Origin: an uncultured Clostridia bacterium
Lineage (GTDB): Bacteria; Bacillota; Clostridia; TANB77; CAG-508
NCBI GenBank assembly: GCA_934149155.1
Contig: CAKPDZ010000027.1
Location: forward strand, 1-18,952
DNA: 18,952 nucleotides
Direction of reading: 5' to 3'
Shown here: in pieces, positions 1-6,227 of the stretch
Numbering within the stretch: position 1 is the stretch's first letter
How the letters are laid out: every line of letters begins with the position of its first letter
Made by a program: the position numbers and the translations under genes
Notes under the pieces: model-generated
Database searches by the model: none
What the model was told of the DNA's origin: nothing
The model's input: only the letters and a program-made list of their open reading frames with translations

Positions 1-32
1 GCTATATCTTGATATAAGCCTATATTTTCCAT
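1..32 (-). CDS. spoIVA: Start of a stage IV sporulation protein A-like gene (partial)
   Basis: Only the first ten codons lie in the window; the gene runs off the left edge. The visible N-terminus reads MENIGLYQDI, which resembles the conserved start of SpoIVA (M-E-x-x-x-[IL]-Y-x-D-I, before the RTxGDIYIGVVGPVRTGKS segment that would lie outside). SpoIVA is the ATPase that polymerises on the forespore surface as the base of the spore coat. A strong AAGGAGG ribosome binding site sits 8 bases before the ATG (41-47), and a sigma-E-like promoter lies further upstream (68-97). Ten residues alone would be weak evidence; the sporulation promoter is what lifts the call. An unrelated gene remains possible. 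Confidence 0.55.
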   Translation of the reverse strand, partial: MENIGLYQDI

Positions 33-67
33 CTATAATACCTCCTTGATAGACAAACTTTTATTAA

Positions 68-97
68 TATATATGGACTATTTTTTGAGAATATGAC
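68..97 (-). promoter_or_regulatory. Sigma-E-like sporulation promoter for the spoIVA-like gene
   Basis: On the minus strand, GTCATATT (90-97) is followed after 14 bases by CATATATA (68-75). The sigma-E consensus is roughly GKMATATT, 13-14 bases, CATACAHT, so the -35 fits fully and the -10 differs at two positions. It lies about 35 bp upstream of the minus-strand start codon, as expected for mother-cell expression of spoIVA. Confidence 0.5.
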
Positions 98-114
98 AGA
101 CATATAAAAAAAAC

Positions 115-143
115 TTGCTAAAAAAACAGTAATGTGATAGAAT
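115..143 (+). promoter_or_regulatory. Candidate sigma-A promoter for the UDP-sugar pyrophosphorylase
   Basis: TTGCTA (115-120), a 17-base spacer, then TAGAAT (138-143). A TATAAT at 161-166 is a better -10 but has no good -35 at 16-18 bases. Either could serve the gene starting at 219. Confidence 0.4.
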
Positions 144-175
144 TGGGCTGTTAAAATACATATAATATACAAAAA

Positions 176-201
176 CTGTTTTATTAATAAAAATAAAACA
201 G
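176..201 (+). promoter_or_regulatory. Leader hairpin directly before a ribosome binding site
   Basis: CTGTTTTATT (176-185) and AATAAAACAG (192-201) are perfect reverse complements with a 6-base loop. The hairpin abuts the GGAAAGGA ribosome binding site (201-208) of the next gene. Read on the minus strand it is followed by TTTTTG and looks like a weak terminator. Its role is unknown; an effect on translation start or on antisense transcription is inference. Confidence 0.35.
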
Positions 202-218
202 GAAAGGACGGAATCAAA

Positions 219-1475
219 ATGGATAAATTACAAGATACAATAGACATACTAAAGGAATATAAACAAGAACATATAATAAAGTTACTAAAGAAATTAGATA
301 AAAAACAACAAGATGAATTAATAAAACAAATAAATTCAATTGATTTCCATCAAATAATGGAGTTATATCATAACACCAAAAAGGCGATAGAATTTAAAGA
401 AAGTAAAATAGAACCATTAAAATATTTAGATAAAGCAAAACTTACAGTAGAACAAAGAAACAAATTTGACGAACTTGGTGAGAATGCTGTAAGAAGTGGA
501 AAATATGCAGTAGTAACTATGGCTGGAGGTCAAGGTACAAGACTTGGACATCCAGGACCAAAAGGAACATTTAAATTAGATGTATATGGAAAAGGAAAAT
601 ACTTATTTGAAATTTTAACAGAAAATTTAAAAGAAGCAAATCAAAAATATGGAGTAACAATTCCTTGGTACATAATGACAAGCAAAGAAAATAATCAACA
701 AACAGTAGATTTTTTAGAAAAAAATAATTACTTTGGATATGACAAAAATTATGTAACAATCTTTACACAAAGTGAGTTACCATTAGTAGATGAAGAAGGA
801 AAACTACTTATAGGAAAAGACTTTAAAATAAGAGAAGCATCAGATGGAAATGGTGGAACTTATGCGTCACTACGTGCAAGTGGATGTTTAGCAGACATGA
901 AAGAAAGAGGAGTAAAATGGATATTTATTGGTAGTGTAGATAATGCATTATTAAAAATGGTTGATGTAACATTACTTGGAATGGCAATTGACCAAAATGT
1001 TCAAATAGCTTCAAAATCAGTAGTAAAAGCAAATCCACACGAAAGAGTAGGAGTATTTTGCAAAATGAATGGACACCCAAAAGTAATAGAATATACCGAA
1101 TTACCAGAAAAAATGGCAGAAGAAGTAGATAGTGACGGAGAACTAAAATATGGAGAATCACACATAATGTGTAATCTATATACAATAGACGCAGTAGAAA
1201 AAATAAGTAATGAAATATTGATGTATCACAGTGCACACAAGAAAAATGCATATATAGATGAAAATGGCAAAGAAATAATACCAACAGAGCCAAACTCATA
1301 CAAATTTGAATCATTTATATTTGATGCATTCGAATTCTTTGACGACATTGCAATACTTCGTGGAAAGAGAGAAGATGACTTTGCACCTGTAAAAAATAAA
1401 GAAGGTGTAGATAGTCCAAGAACAGCTAAAGAACTATATGAAAAATTTTACGCAAAACAAGCTGTTACAAAATAG
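219..1475 (+). CDS. UDP-sugar pyrophosphorylase, eukaryotic UAP1/UGP-like family
   Basis: A 418-aa nucleotidyltransferase that joins UTP and a sugar 1-phosphate into a UDP-sugar and pyrophosphate in the cytoplasm. The nucleotide-binding loop is MAGGQGTRLG at residues 101-110, followed by HPGPKGTF as in the UDPGP family, and a later DGNGGTYASL segment matches the NGNGG loop of UDP-N-acetylglucosamine pyrophosphorylases. Residues 1-75 form the helical N-terminal extension typical of this family rather than of bacterial GlmU or GalU. The start is fixed by the GGAAAGGA site 10 bases upstream. The sugar (GlcNAc-1-P, GalNAc-1-P or Glc-1-P) cannot be decided from the sequence; the UAP1-like motifs favour an amino sugar. 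The next gene encodes a separate beta-helix domain, and the two are probably co-transcribed. Confidence 0.85.
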   Translation: MDKLQDTIDILKEYKQEHIIKLLKKLDKKQQDELIKQINSIDFHQIMELYHNTKKAIEFKESKIEPLKYLDKAKLTVEQRNKFDELGENAVRSGKYAVVTMAGGQGTRLGHPGPKGTFKLDVYGKGKYLFEILTENLKEANQKYGVTIPWYIMTSKENNQQTVDFLEKNNYFGYDKNYVTIFTQSELPLVDEEGKLLIGKDFKIREASDGNGGTYASLRASGCLADMKERGVKWIFIGSVDNALLKMVDVTLLGMAIDQNVQIASKSVVKANPHERVGVFCKMNGHPKVIEYTELPEKMAEEVDSDGELKYGESHIMCNLYTIDAVEKISNEILMYHSAHKKNAYIDENGKEIIPTEPNSYKFESFIFDAFEFFDDIAILRGKREDDFAPVKNKEGVDSPRTAKELYEKFYAKQAVTK

Positions 1476-1478
1476 TAT

Positions 1479-1556
1479 ACAAAACAGAACCGGTCCCAAA
1501 TGCGCAGTGCGCAAAAAAGTACCAGTCTTGGGACAAAACAGAACCGGTCCTAAATG
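1479..1556 (+). repeat. Modular intergenic repeat, copy A (one full and one partial unit)
   Basis: ACAAAACAGAACCGGTCC occurs twice here (from 1479 and from 1533, period 54), separated by a TGCGC-AGT-GCGCA hairpin and the core AAAAAAGTACCAGTCTT. GTCCCAA (1493-1499) pairs with TTGGGAC (1528-1534), enclosing the inner hairpin. Both cores recur at 16714-16767. It lies between the pyrophosphorylase stop and the ribosome binding site of the next gene, so it would be transcribed with them. Confidence 0.7.
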
Positions 1557-1573
1557 TTCAATGGAGGACAAAT

Positions 1574-2239
1574 ATGGAAAATTGTAAAATTAAAAATTTA
1601 TATAATTTAGAAGAAACAATAACTAAAGACTTATTAGAAAAATTTGAATATCCATGGGAAGCTTTACCTGAGATAAGCAAATTTATATTAGAAATAGGAC
1701 CAATGTTAGATAAAGACATTTATGAGCAAAAAGGTGAAAATATATGGATTGCAAAATCTGCTAATGTATATCCATCTGCATATATAAAAGGTCCAGCAAT
1801 AATTGGCGAAAATGCAGAAGTTAGACATTGTGCATTTATTAGAGGCAATGCTATTGTAGGCAATAATGCAGTTGTAGGAAACTCTACAGAATTAAAAAAT
1901 GTAATATTATTCAATAATGTGCAAGTACCACATTACAATTATGTAGGAGATTCTATATTAGGTTACAAATCTCATATGGGAGCAGGGTCAATAACCTCAA
2001 ATGTAAAATCAGACAAGAAACTAGTTATTGTAAAAAATGGAGAAGAAAAAATAGAAACAGGACTAAAAAAATTTGGGGCAATGCTTGGAGACTGTGTAGA
2101 AGTAGGATGTGGAAGTGTATTAAATCCTGGAAGTGTTATTGGAAAAAATACAAACATATATCCACTATCATCAGTAAGAGGAGTTGTACCAGAAAACAGC
2201 ATATACAAGAACCAAAACGAAATAATAGTAAAAAAATAA
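1574..2239 (+). CDS. Left-handed beta-helix (hexapeptide repeat) sugar-nucleotide-type protein
   Basis: A 221-aa protein. Residues 1-50 are helical and acidic. From about residue 58 a run of hexapeptide turns ([LIV]-G-x-x-A/N-x: IIGENAEV, IVGNNAVV, VGNSTELK) forms a left-handed beta-helix, interrupted by HYNYVGDSILGYKSHMGAGS and closing with GCGSVLNPGSVIGKNTNIYPLSSVRG. That layout matches the C-terminal domain of GlmU and of bacterial sugar-phosphate nucleotidyltransferases, but the nucleotidyltransferase domain is absent here and a pyrophosphorylase is the upstream neighbour. A trimeric acyltransferase or partner subunit of that enzyme is plausible but inferred. The GGAGG site at 1563-1567 fixes the ATG. 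The acceptor substrate is unknown. Confidence 0.75.
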   Translation: MENCKIKNLYNLEETITKDLLEKFEYPWEALPEISKFILEIGPMLDKDIYEQKGENIWIAKSANVYPSAYIKGPAIIGENAEVRHCAFIRGNAIVGNNAVVGNSTELKNVILFNNVQVPHYNYVGDSILGYKSHMGAGSITSNVKSDKKLVIVKNGEEKIETGLKKFGAMLGDCVEVGCGSVLNPGSVIGKNTNIYPLSSVRGVVPENSIYKNQNEIIVKK

Positions 2240-2259
2240 CTGCTTTTAACAATATTAAA

Positions 2260-2405
2260 CAAAATGTCCAGTAATATAATATTTTGAAACACCGCGTAAG
2301 CGAGCAAATGAGCGAAGCGAATGCGAAATGGAGCAACTGTCAAATAAATAAAATTGAAAGTTGCGACACCAAGGTGTGAAAAATATTATATTACTGGACA
2401 TTTTG
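2260..2405. repeat. MITE-like element with 33-34-bp terminal inverted repeats
   Basis: The left arm (2260-2293) and right arm (2373-2405) are near-perfect reverse complements, beginning CAAAATGTCCAGTAATATAA and ending in TTACTGGACATTTTG. The interior (2294-2372) is clearly richer in GC than its surroundings, with recurring GCGA/GAGCGAA words and a GCAACT/AGTTGC stem (2333-2338 / 2359-2364). There is no coding capacity. It sits between two convergent genes. AATATT occurs on both sides and could be a target duplication, but that is weak in such AT-rich DNA. It could also fold into one long RNA hairpin ending transcription from both sides. Confidence 0.6.
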
Positions 2406-2432
2406 AATATTTTATATAAAAGCCGTATTTTT

Positions 2433-2804
2433 TTACATCTGTTGAGTTCCAGGTATAAAGTAATCTACCACTCCATAAATTAAAGCACCGATTATAGCAG
2501 CCATCCAAGAAATAGAATAACCAGCTACAAAATACTGTGTAAAATATAAAATAATAGCAGCTAAAGCAAATCCAACAAATCCTTTACCAAATGGACTTGC
2601 ATGTAGACCTGTAAATTTGATTATTAAATAATCCATTATTGTTAAAACAACTGCAGCAAGAGCTAAAGACCATATATTATTTATACTAAAGTTAGGTGTA
2701 AAAAATGCTGTAATGGCCAAAACTATAGCAGCTGTAACTAATCTACTAACAATTTGCCAAACTGTAGAAGCACCTGTGGTGCTATTACTTTGAGAATTTG
2801 ACAT
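2433..2804 (-). CDS. Small four-helix membrane protein (YvlD/DUF2512-like)
   Basis: A 123-aa integral membrane protein. After a hydrophilic Ser/Thr/Asn N-terminus (residues 1-14) there are four hydrophobic segments at about 16-36, 43-63, 74-92 and 97-116. PNF near residue 39 and PG near residue 119 resemble the YvlD/phage-holin-superfamily-4 or DUF2512 (YndM) families. These are uncharacterised integral proteins of Firmicutes, and the word holin in such names does not imply phage origin. TAAGGAGG lies 7 bases before the ATG on the minus strand. It converges on the beta-helix gene across the MITE-like element and is transcribed alone. The exact family is uncertain between the two options. Confidence 0.65.
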   Translation of the reverse strand: MSNSQSNSTTGASTVWQIVSRLVTAAIVLAITAFFTPNFSINNIWSLALAAVVLTIMDYLIIKFTGLHASPFGKGFVGFALAAIILYFTQYFVAGYSISWMAAIIGALIYGVVDYFIPGTQQM

Positions 2805-2950
2805 ATCAAAAACCTCCTTATTAGTTTTTACAATTTTATTTTTTCAAGGTTATATAAATATTATTTACAACAAAAAAATAATTATACAAAAATCGTATAA
2901 ATACCTAAAAAATGTGAAAAATATATATAAATAAAAATGGAGGAAATTTG

Positions 2951-3622
2951 ATGTTAATAACATTTTTTAGAGCAATTGTATTATACATAATTGTATTAAT
3001 AGTAATGAGACTAATGGGAAAACGTGAAATAGGACAGCTTCAGCCATTTGAATTAGCAATTTCAATAATGATTGCAGACTTAGCAAGTTTACCAATGACA
3101 GAAACAGGAGTGCCAATATCAAATGGAATAATACCAATACTAGGATTATTAGTAATGCATCTTGTAATATCTATGTTGAACATGAAAAGTACAAAAATTA
3201 GAGAAATAATATGTGGAAAACCTTCAATATTAATATTTAGGGGAAAGATAGATGAAGAAGTCCTTAAAAGAGAAAGATTTACGATAAACGAGCTAGAAGA
3301 GAGGCTAAGAGACAATAATATATTTAATATAGGAGATGTTGAATATGCTGTTTTAGAAACAAGTGGACAAGTGACAGTAATTCCTAAACCTAATAAAAGG
3401 CCTACAACACCAGAAGATTTCAATATAGAACCTAAATACGAAGGAATTCCATATGATTTAGTAGTTGATGGAAAAGTAATGTATAAGAATTTAGAAAAAA
3501 TAGGAAAAAATTATGTATGGTTACAAAAACAAACAGAGAAATTTGGAATCAAACCTGAAGAGGCACTAATTGTAACAATAGATGGGGACAATCAGTTTTT
3601 CTGTCAGCCATTAAAAAAATAA
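2951..3622 (+). CDS. DUF421 membrane protein (YetF/YkjA family)
   Basis: A 223-aa protein with three N-terminal hydrophobic segments (about residues 4-20, 34-52 and 57-76) followed by a soluble domain carrying GKREIGQLQPFELA and GKPSILIFRGKID, the hallmarks of DUF421 proteins such as Bacillus YetF. The first segment, RLMGKREIGQLQPFEL, is the most diagnostic. The function is unknown; DUF421 proteins of Bacilli have been linked to the spore inner membrane, which would suit a spore former. The ATG at 2951 is preferred over the in-frame TTG at 2948 because GGAGG (2939-2943) is then 7 bases away. It is followed 18 bases later by a DUF4363 gene, a recurrent pairing. Confidence 0.85.
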   Translation: MLITFFRAIVLYIIVLIVMRLMGKREIGQLQPFELAISIMIADLASLPMTETGVPISNGIIPILGLLVMHLVISMLNMKSTKIREIICGKPSILIFRGKIDEEVLKRERFTINELEERLRDNNIFNIGDVEYAVLETSGQVTVIPKPNKRPTTPEDFNIEPKYEGIPYDLVVDGKVMYKNLEKIGKNYVWLQKQTEKFGIKPEEALIVTIDGDNQFFCQPLKK

Positions 3623-3640
3623 AAAAAGGATGGTGGAGTA

Positions 3641-4024
3641 ATGCTAAAAGAGCTTGTGACATGTATTATAATTGTAGTTTCAATTTTTTCATTAGATATG
3701 TTTACTCAAAATTATACAAATAAAATAACAAAAGATATAACAAAAATATTTGCAGAACTAAAAGAGTTAGCAATTGAAGAAAATAAAGATGAGATTGATA
3801 AAAAAATAACAGAATTAGATGAAATGTGGAATAAAAAACATGATAAGTTAGCTTGTTATATAGAACATGATGAACTTGAAAAAGTAGATACTGCTATAGT
3901 ATCTGCAAAAAGTTATATCCAAACAGAAGATTATTCTTCAGCTGCTTCAGAATTTGATGTTGGAAAGTTCGTACTTGAACATATTCAAGAAAAATATAAG
4001 TTTAATTTAGTTAATGTGTTCTAA
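3641..4024 (+). CDS. DUF4363 family protein, partner of the DUF421 gene
   Basis: A 127-aa protein with one N-terminal hydrophobic segment (about residues 5-22: VTCIIIVVSIFSLDMF), then an entirely helical, charged domain with ITKIFAELKELAIEE and a WNKKHDKLACYIEHDELEKV stretch typical of DUF4363. Probably anchored in the membrane with the helical part outside. GGTGGAG (3632-3638) precedes the ATG. The short gap to the DUF421 gene implies co-transcription and a shared membrane complex, which is inference. The function is unknown. Confidence 0.75.
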   Translation: MLKELVTCIIIVVSIFSLDMFTQNYTNKITKDITKIFAELKELAIEENKDEIDKKITELDEMWNKKHDKLACYIEHDELEKVDTAIVSAKSYIQTEDYSSAASEFDVGKFVLEHIQEKYKFNLVNVF

Positions 4025-4087
4025 AGTGAGCCTTTCATATAAGAAATGAGGATTTTTGTAAAAAAGCTAGTAATCTAAAGAATTTTA

Positions 4088-4096
4088 TGATATAAT
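4088..4096 (+). promoter_or_regulatory. Extended -10 promoter for the small frameshifted gene
   Basis: TGATATAAT is a perfect TGn extended -10 (TATAAT at 4091-4096). The -35 position holds only TAGTAA, which an extended -10 can tolerate. A GGAGGG ribosome binding site (4112-4117) and an ATG (4123) follow. Confidence 0.5.
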
Positions 4097-4122
4097 AAAA
4101 CAACTATATATGGAGGGTGTAT

Positions 4123-4411
4123 ATGAACGATTTTAAAAAACAAATTAAAGCTGATTCTGAAACAATGGAAAGATTAAATGCAATAAATCAAGTATATGAA
4201 AAACAGCGGTAGGAAAATGGGGTTTGAAGATAAAATAGCAGCTGCTGTATATATGGCGATTTTAGATGTGAAAGCTGAAAACAAAGAAGAGGAAAAGAAA
4301 AAGATGGAATATATGATTGACATTAATAAAGTAATATGCCATTATGAGGAGTTAAAACCAATTTTAAACGATTTTTTTGAAAGTAAGAAATATTTTACCA
4401 TGGATAGATAA
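4123..4411 (+). pseudogene. Small helical protein gene split by a frameshift at an A5 run
   Basis: The start at 4123 has a strong GGAGGG site 5 bases upstream, and the first frame reads MNDFKKQIKADSETMERLNA before stopping at 4210-4212. The +1 frame continues from the overlap (4196 onwards) as a helical, Lys/Glu-rich sequence with GFEDKIAAAVYMAILDVKAE, ending at 4411. Removing one A from the run at 4199-4203 restores a single reading frame of about 95 residues through VYENSGRKMGFEDKIAAAV. The downstream part has no convincing ribosome binding site of its own, though ATGs at 4196 and 4217 could be reached by coupling. It may be a pseudogene, a sequencing or assembly error, or a slippage site. 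No family is recognised. Confidence 0.55.
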
Positions 4412-4416
4412 AAATG

Positions 4417-4466
4417 AAATGAGTTAATCTAGGATTTTATATAGGTTAACTCATTTTGGGTTTTTT
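4417..4466 (+). terminator. Intrinsic terminator abutting the 3' end of tRNA-Thr
   Basis: AAATGAGTTAATCTA (4417-4431) pairs with TAGGTTAACTCATTT (4442-4456) with one wobble, then TGGG and TTTTTT (4461-4466). The last T is also the final base of the convergent tRNA-Thr CCA end. Confidence 0.8.
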
Positions 4467-4541
4467 GGAGCCTACAACGGGAATTGAACCCGTGACCTCA
4501 GCCTTACCAAGGCTGCACTCTACCAACTGAGCTATGCAGGC
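4466..4541 (-). tRNA. tRNA-Thr, anticodon GGU, CCA encoded
   Basis: On the minus strand the 76 bases begin GCCTGCATAGCTCAGTTGGT and fold as a cloverleaf. The acceptor GCCTGCA pairs with TGTAGGC (one G-T). The D-loop is AGTTGGTA, and the anticodon stem CAGCC/GGCTG carries loop TTGGTAA with anticodon GGT, reading ACC and ACT threonine codons. The T-arm is ACGGGTTCAATTCCCGT, the discriminator is T, and CCA is encoded. It stands alone, convergent with the small gene to its left. Confidence 0.95.
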
Positions 4542-4552
4542 AAATCAAAAAT

Positions 4553-4581
4553 ATTATAGTATATAAAAACAAAAAAAGCAA
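4553..4581 (-). promoter_or_regulatory. Sigma-A promoter of tRNA-Thr
   Basis: On the minus strand TTGCTT (4576-4581), a 17-base spacer and TATAAT (4553-4558), with transcription expected to start a few bases before the mature tRNA 5' end at 4541. Confidence 0.65.
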
Positions 4582-4623
4582 TAGGAGATTGAAAGAAATT
4601 CACACAATATTTTACATAAAAGC

Positions 4624-4652
4624 TTGATTTTTGAAGCAAAATAAACTATAAT
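4624..4652 (+). promoter_or_regulatory. Sigma-A promoter of the lysS operon
   Basis: TTGATT (4624-4629), a 17-base spacer, then TATAAT (4647-4652), about 38 bp upstream of the lysS ATG. There is no room for a T-box leader. Confidence 0.75.
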
Positions 4653-4689
4653 ATTTCTGTATAATTGGAGAAAAAGGAGAGAATAGAAA

Positions 4690-6189
4690 ATGCAAGAAAA
4701 TAAAAACAAAAATCAAGAAGTAGAATTAGATGAGAATCACTTAATACAAATAAGAAAAGATAAATTAAAAGAATTACAAGAACAAGGAAAAGATCCATTT
4801 GAAATAACAAAATTCAATAGAACAAATACAGCAGGAGAAATAAAATCAAAATATGAAGAATTCGAAAACAAAGATGTAACAGTAGCAGGAAGAATAATAG
4901 CAAAAAGAATAATGGGAAAAGCATCATTCTGTACAATACAAGACAGTGATGAAAAAATTCAAAGTTATGTAAGTATAAATGATTTAGGAGAAGAAAGTTA
5001 CAAAGCATTCAAAACATGGGATATTGGAGATATTATAGGAATAACTGGTTTTGTATTCAAAACAAGAACAGAAGAAATATCTGTACATGCAAAAGAAGTA
5101 ACATTATTATCAAAATCATTAAGACCATTACCAGAAAAATTCCATGGATTAAGAGATGTAGACTTAAGATATAGACAAAGATATGTTGATTTAATAGTAA
5201 ATCCAGAAGTAAAAGAAACATTTATATTAAGAAGTAAAATAATAAGAGAAGTAAAAGCATATTTAGATAACAAAGGGTACTTAGAAGTAGATACACCAAT
5301 ATTAAACACAATAGCAGGAGGAGCAGCAGCAAGACCATTTATAACACATCACAATACATTAGACTTAGATATGTACCTAAGAATTGCAAATGAGCTATAT
5401 TTAAAAAGATTAATAGTAGGTGGATTTGACAAAGTATATGAAATGGGAAGAATGTTCAGAAACGAAGGAATGGACATAAAACACAACCCAGAATTCACAA
5501 ACATAGAATTATATTCAGCATACGAAGATTACCATGATATGATGGATATAACAGAAGATATGTTTAGAACAGTAGCTCAAAAAGTATTAGGAACAGCAAA
5601 AATAAACTATCAAGGAACAGACTTGGACTTAGAATCACCATGGAAAAGAATTACAATGATAGATGCAATAAAAGAAGTAACAGGTGTAGACTTTAATGAA
5701 ATCGAAACAGATGAGCAAGCAGTTGCAATTGCAGAAGAGAAGAAAGTAGAAATAGATCCAATCAAGAAAACAAGAGGAGATATAATAAATACATTCTTTG
5801 AAGAATTTGTAGAAGAAACATTAGTACAACCAACATTTATATATGATTACCCAGTAGAAGTATCACCATTAACAAAGAGAAAACCAAGTGATAAAAGATT
5901 AACAGAAAGATTTGAAGTATTTATTGGCGGTAGAGAATATGGAAATGCATATTCAGAATTAAATGACCCAATAGATCAATATGAAAGATTCAAAAAACAA
6001 GCAGAAGCAAGAGAAGCTGGAGATGAAGAAGCTAATATGATGGATGATGATTTCATAACAGCACTTGAATATGGTATGCCTCCAACAGGCGGACTTGGAA
6101 TAGGAATCGACAGATTAGTTATGCTATTAACAGATTCTGCATCAATAAGAGATGTATTACTATTCCCAACAATGAAACCATTAAATTAA
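4690..6189 (+). CDS. lysS: Lysine--tRNA ligase (class II)
   Basis: A 499-aa cytoplasmic enzyme charging tRNA-Lys with lysine using ATP. An N-terminal OB-fold anticodon-binding domain occupies about residues 60-165 (VTVAGRIIAKRIMGKASFCT). The catalytic core has RYRQRYVDLI and the motif 1 region, motif 2 in FRNEGMDIKHNPEFT, and motif 3 in GGLGIGIDRLVMLL starting at residue 467, with the ATP-binding Arg at 475. The GGAAARPF segment is the usual LysS lysine-site loop. The length is normal for bacterial LysS (about 490-510). AAGGAGA (4674-4680) supports the start. It leads an operon of four genes with gaps of 38, 17 and 15 bases and a single terminator at 8743. Confidence 0.97.
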   Translation: MQENKNKNQEVELDENHLIQIRKDKLKELQEQGKDPFEITKFNRTNTAGEIKSKYEEFENKDVTVAGRIIAKRIMGKASFCTIQDSDEKIQSYVSINDLGEESYKAFKTWDIGDIIGITGFVFKTRTEEISVHAKEVTLLSKSLRPLPEKFHGLRDVDLRYRQRYVDLIVNPEVKETFILRSKIIREVKAYLDNKGYLEVDTPILNTIAGGAAARPFITHHNTLDLDMYLRIANELYLKRLIVGGFDKVYEMGRMFRNEGMDIKHNPEFTNIELYSAYEDYHDMMDITEDMFRTVAQKVLGTAKINYQGTDLDLESPWKRITMIDAIKEVTGVDFNEIETDEQAVAIAEEKKVEIDPIKKTRGDIINTFFEEFVEETLVQPTFIYDYPVEVSPLTKRKPSDKRLTERFEVFIGGREYGNAYSELNDPIDQYERFKKQAEAREAGDEEANMMDDDFITALEYGMPPTGGLGIGIDRLVMLLTDSASIRDVLLFPTMKPLN

Positions 6190-6227
6190 AATACTTAAGA
6201 AAATTCAGGGGAAGATAGGAGCAATAT

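Noticed and set aside
925..1314. Long antisense reading frames (also 1972-2343, 7173-7595, 9595-9855, 14418-14858 and others)
   Set aside because: They are opposite to strong genes, have Leu/Phe/Ile-rich products expected from A-ending codons read backwards, and lack ribosome binding sites.
4025..4060. Terminator after the DUF4363 gene
   Set aside because: CCTTTCAT and ATGAGG before ATTTTT pair only with a bulge; too weak to list.
4589..4689. T-box or lysine riboswitch before lysS
   Set aside because: The promoter at 4624-4652 leaves a leader of about 30 bases, too short, and no T-box sequence (TGGNACCGCG) is present.
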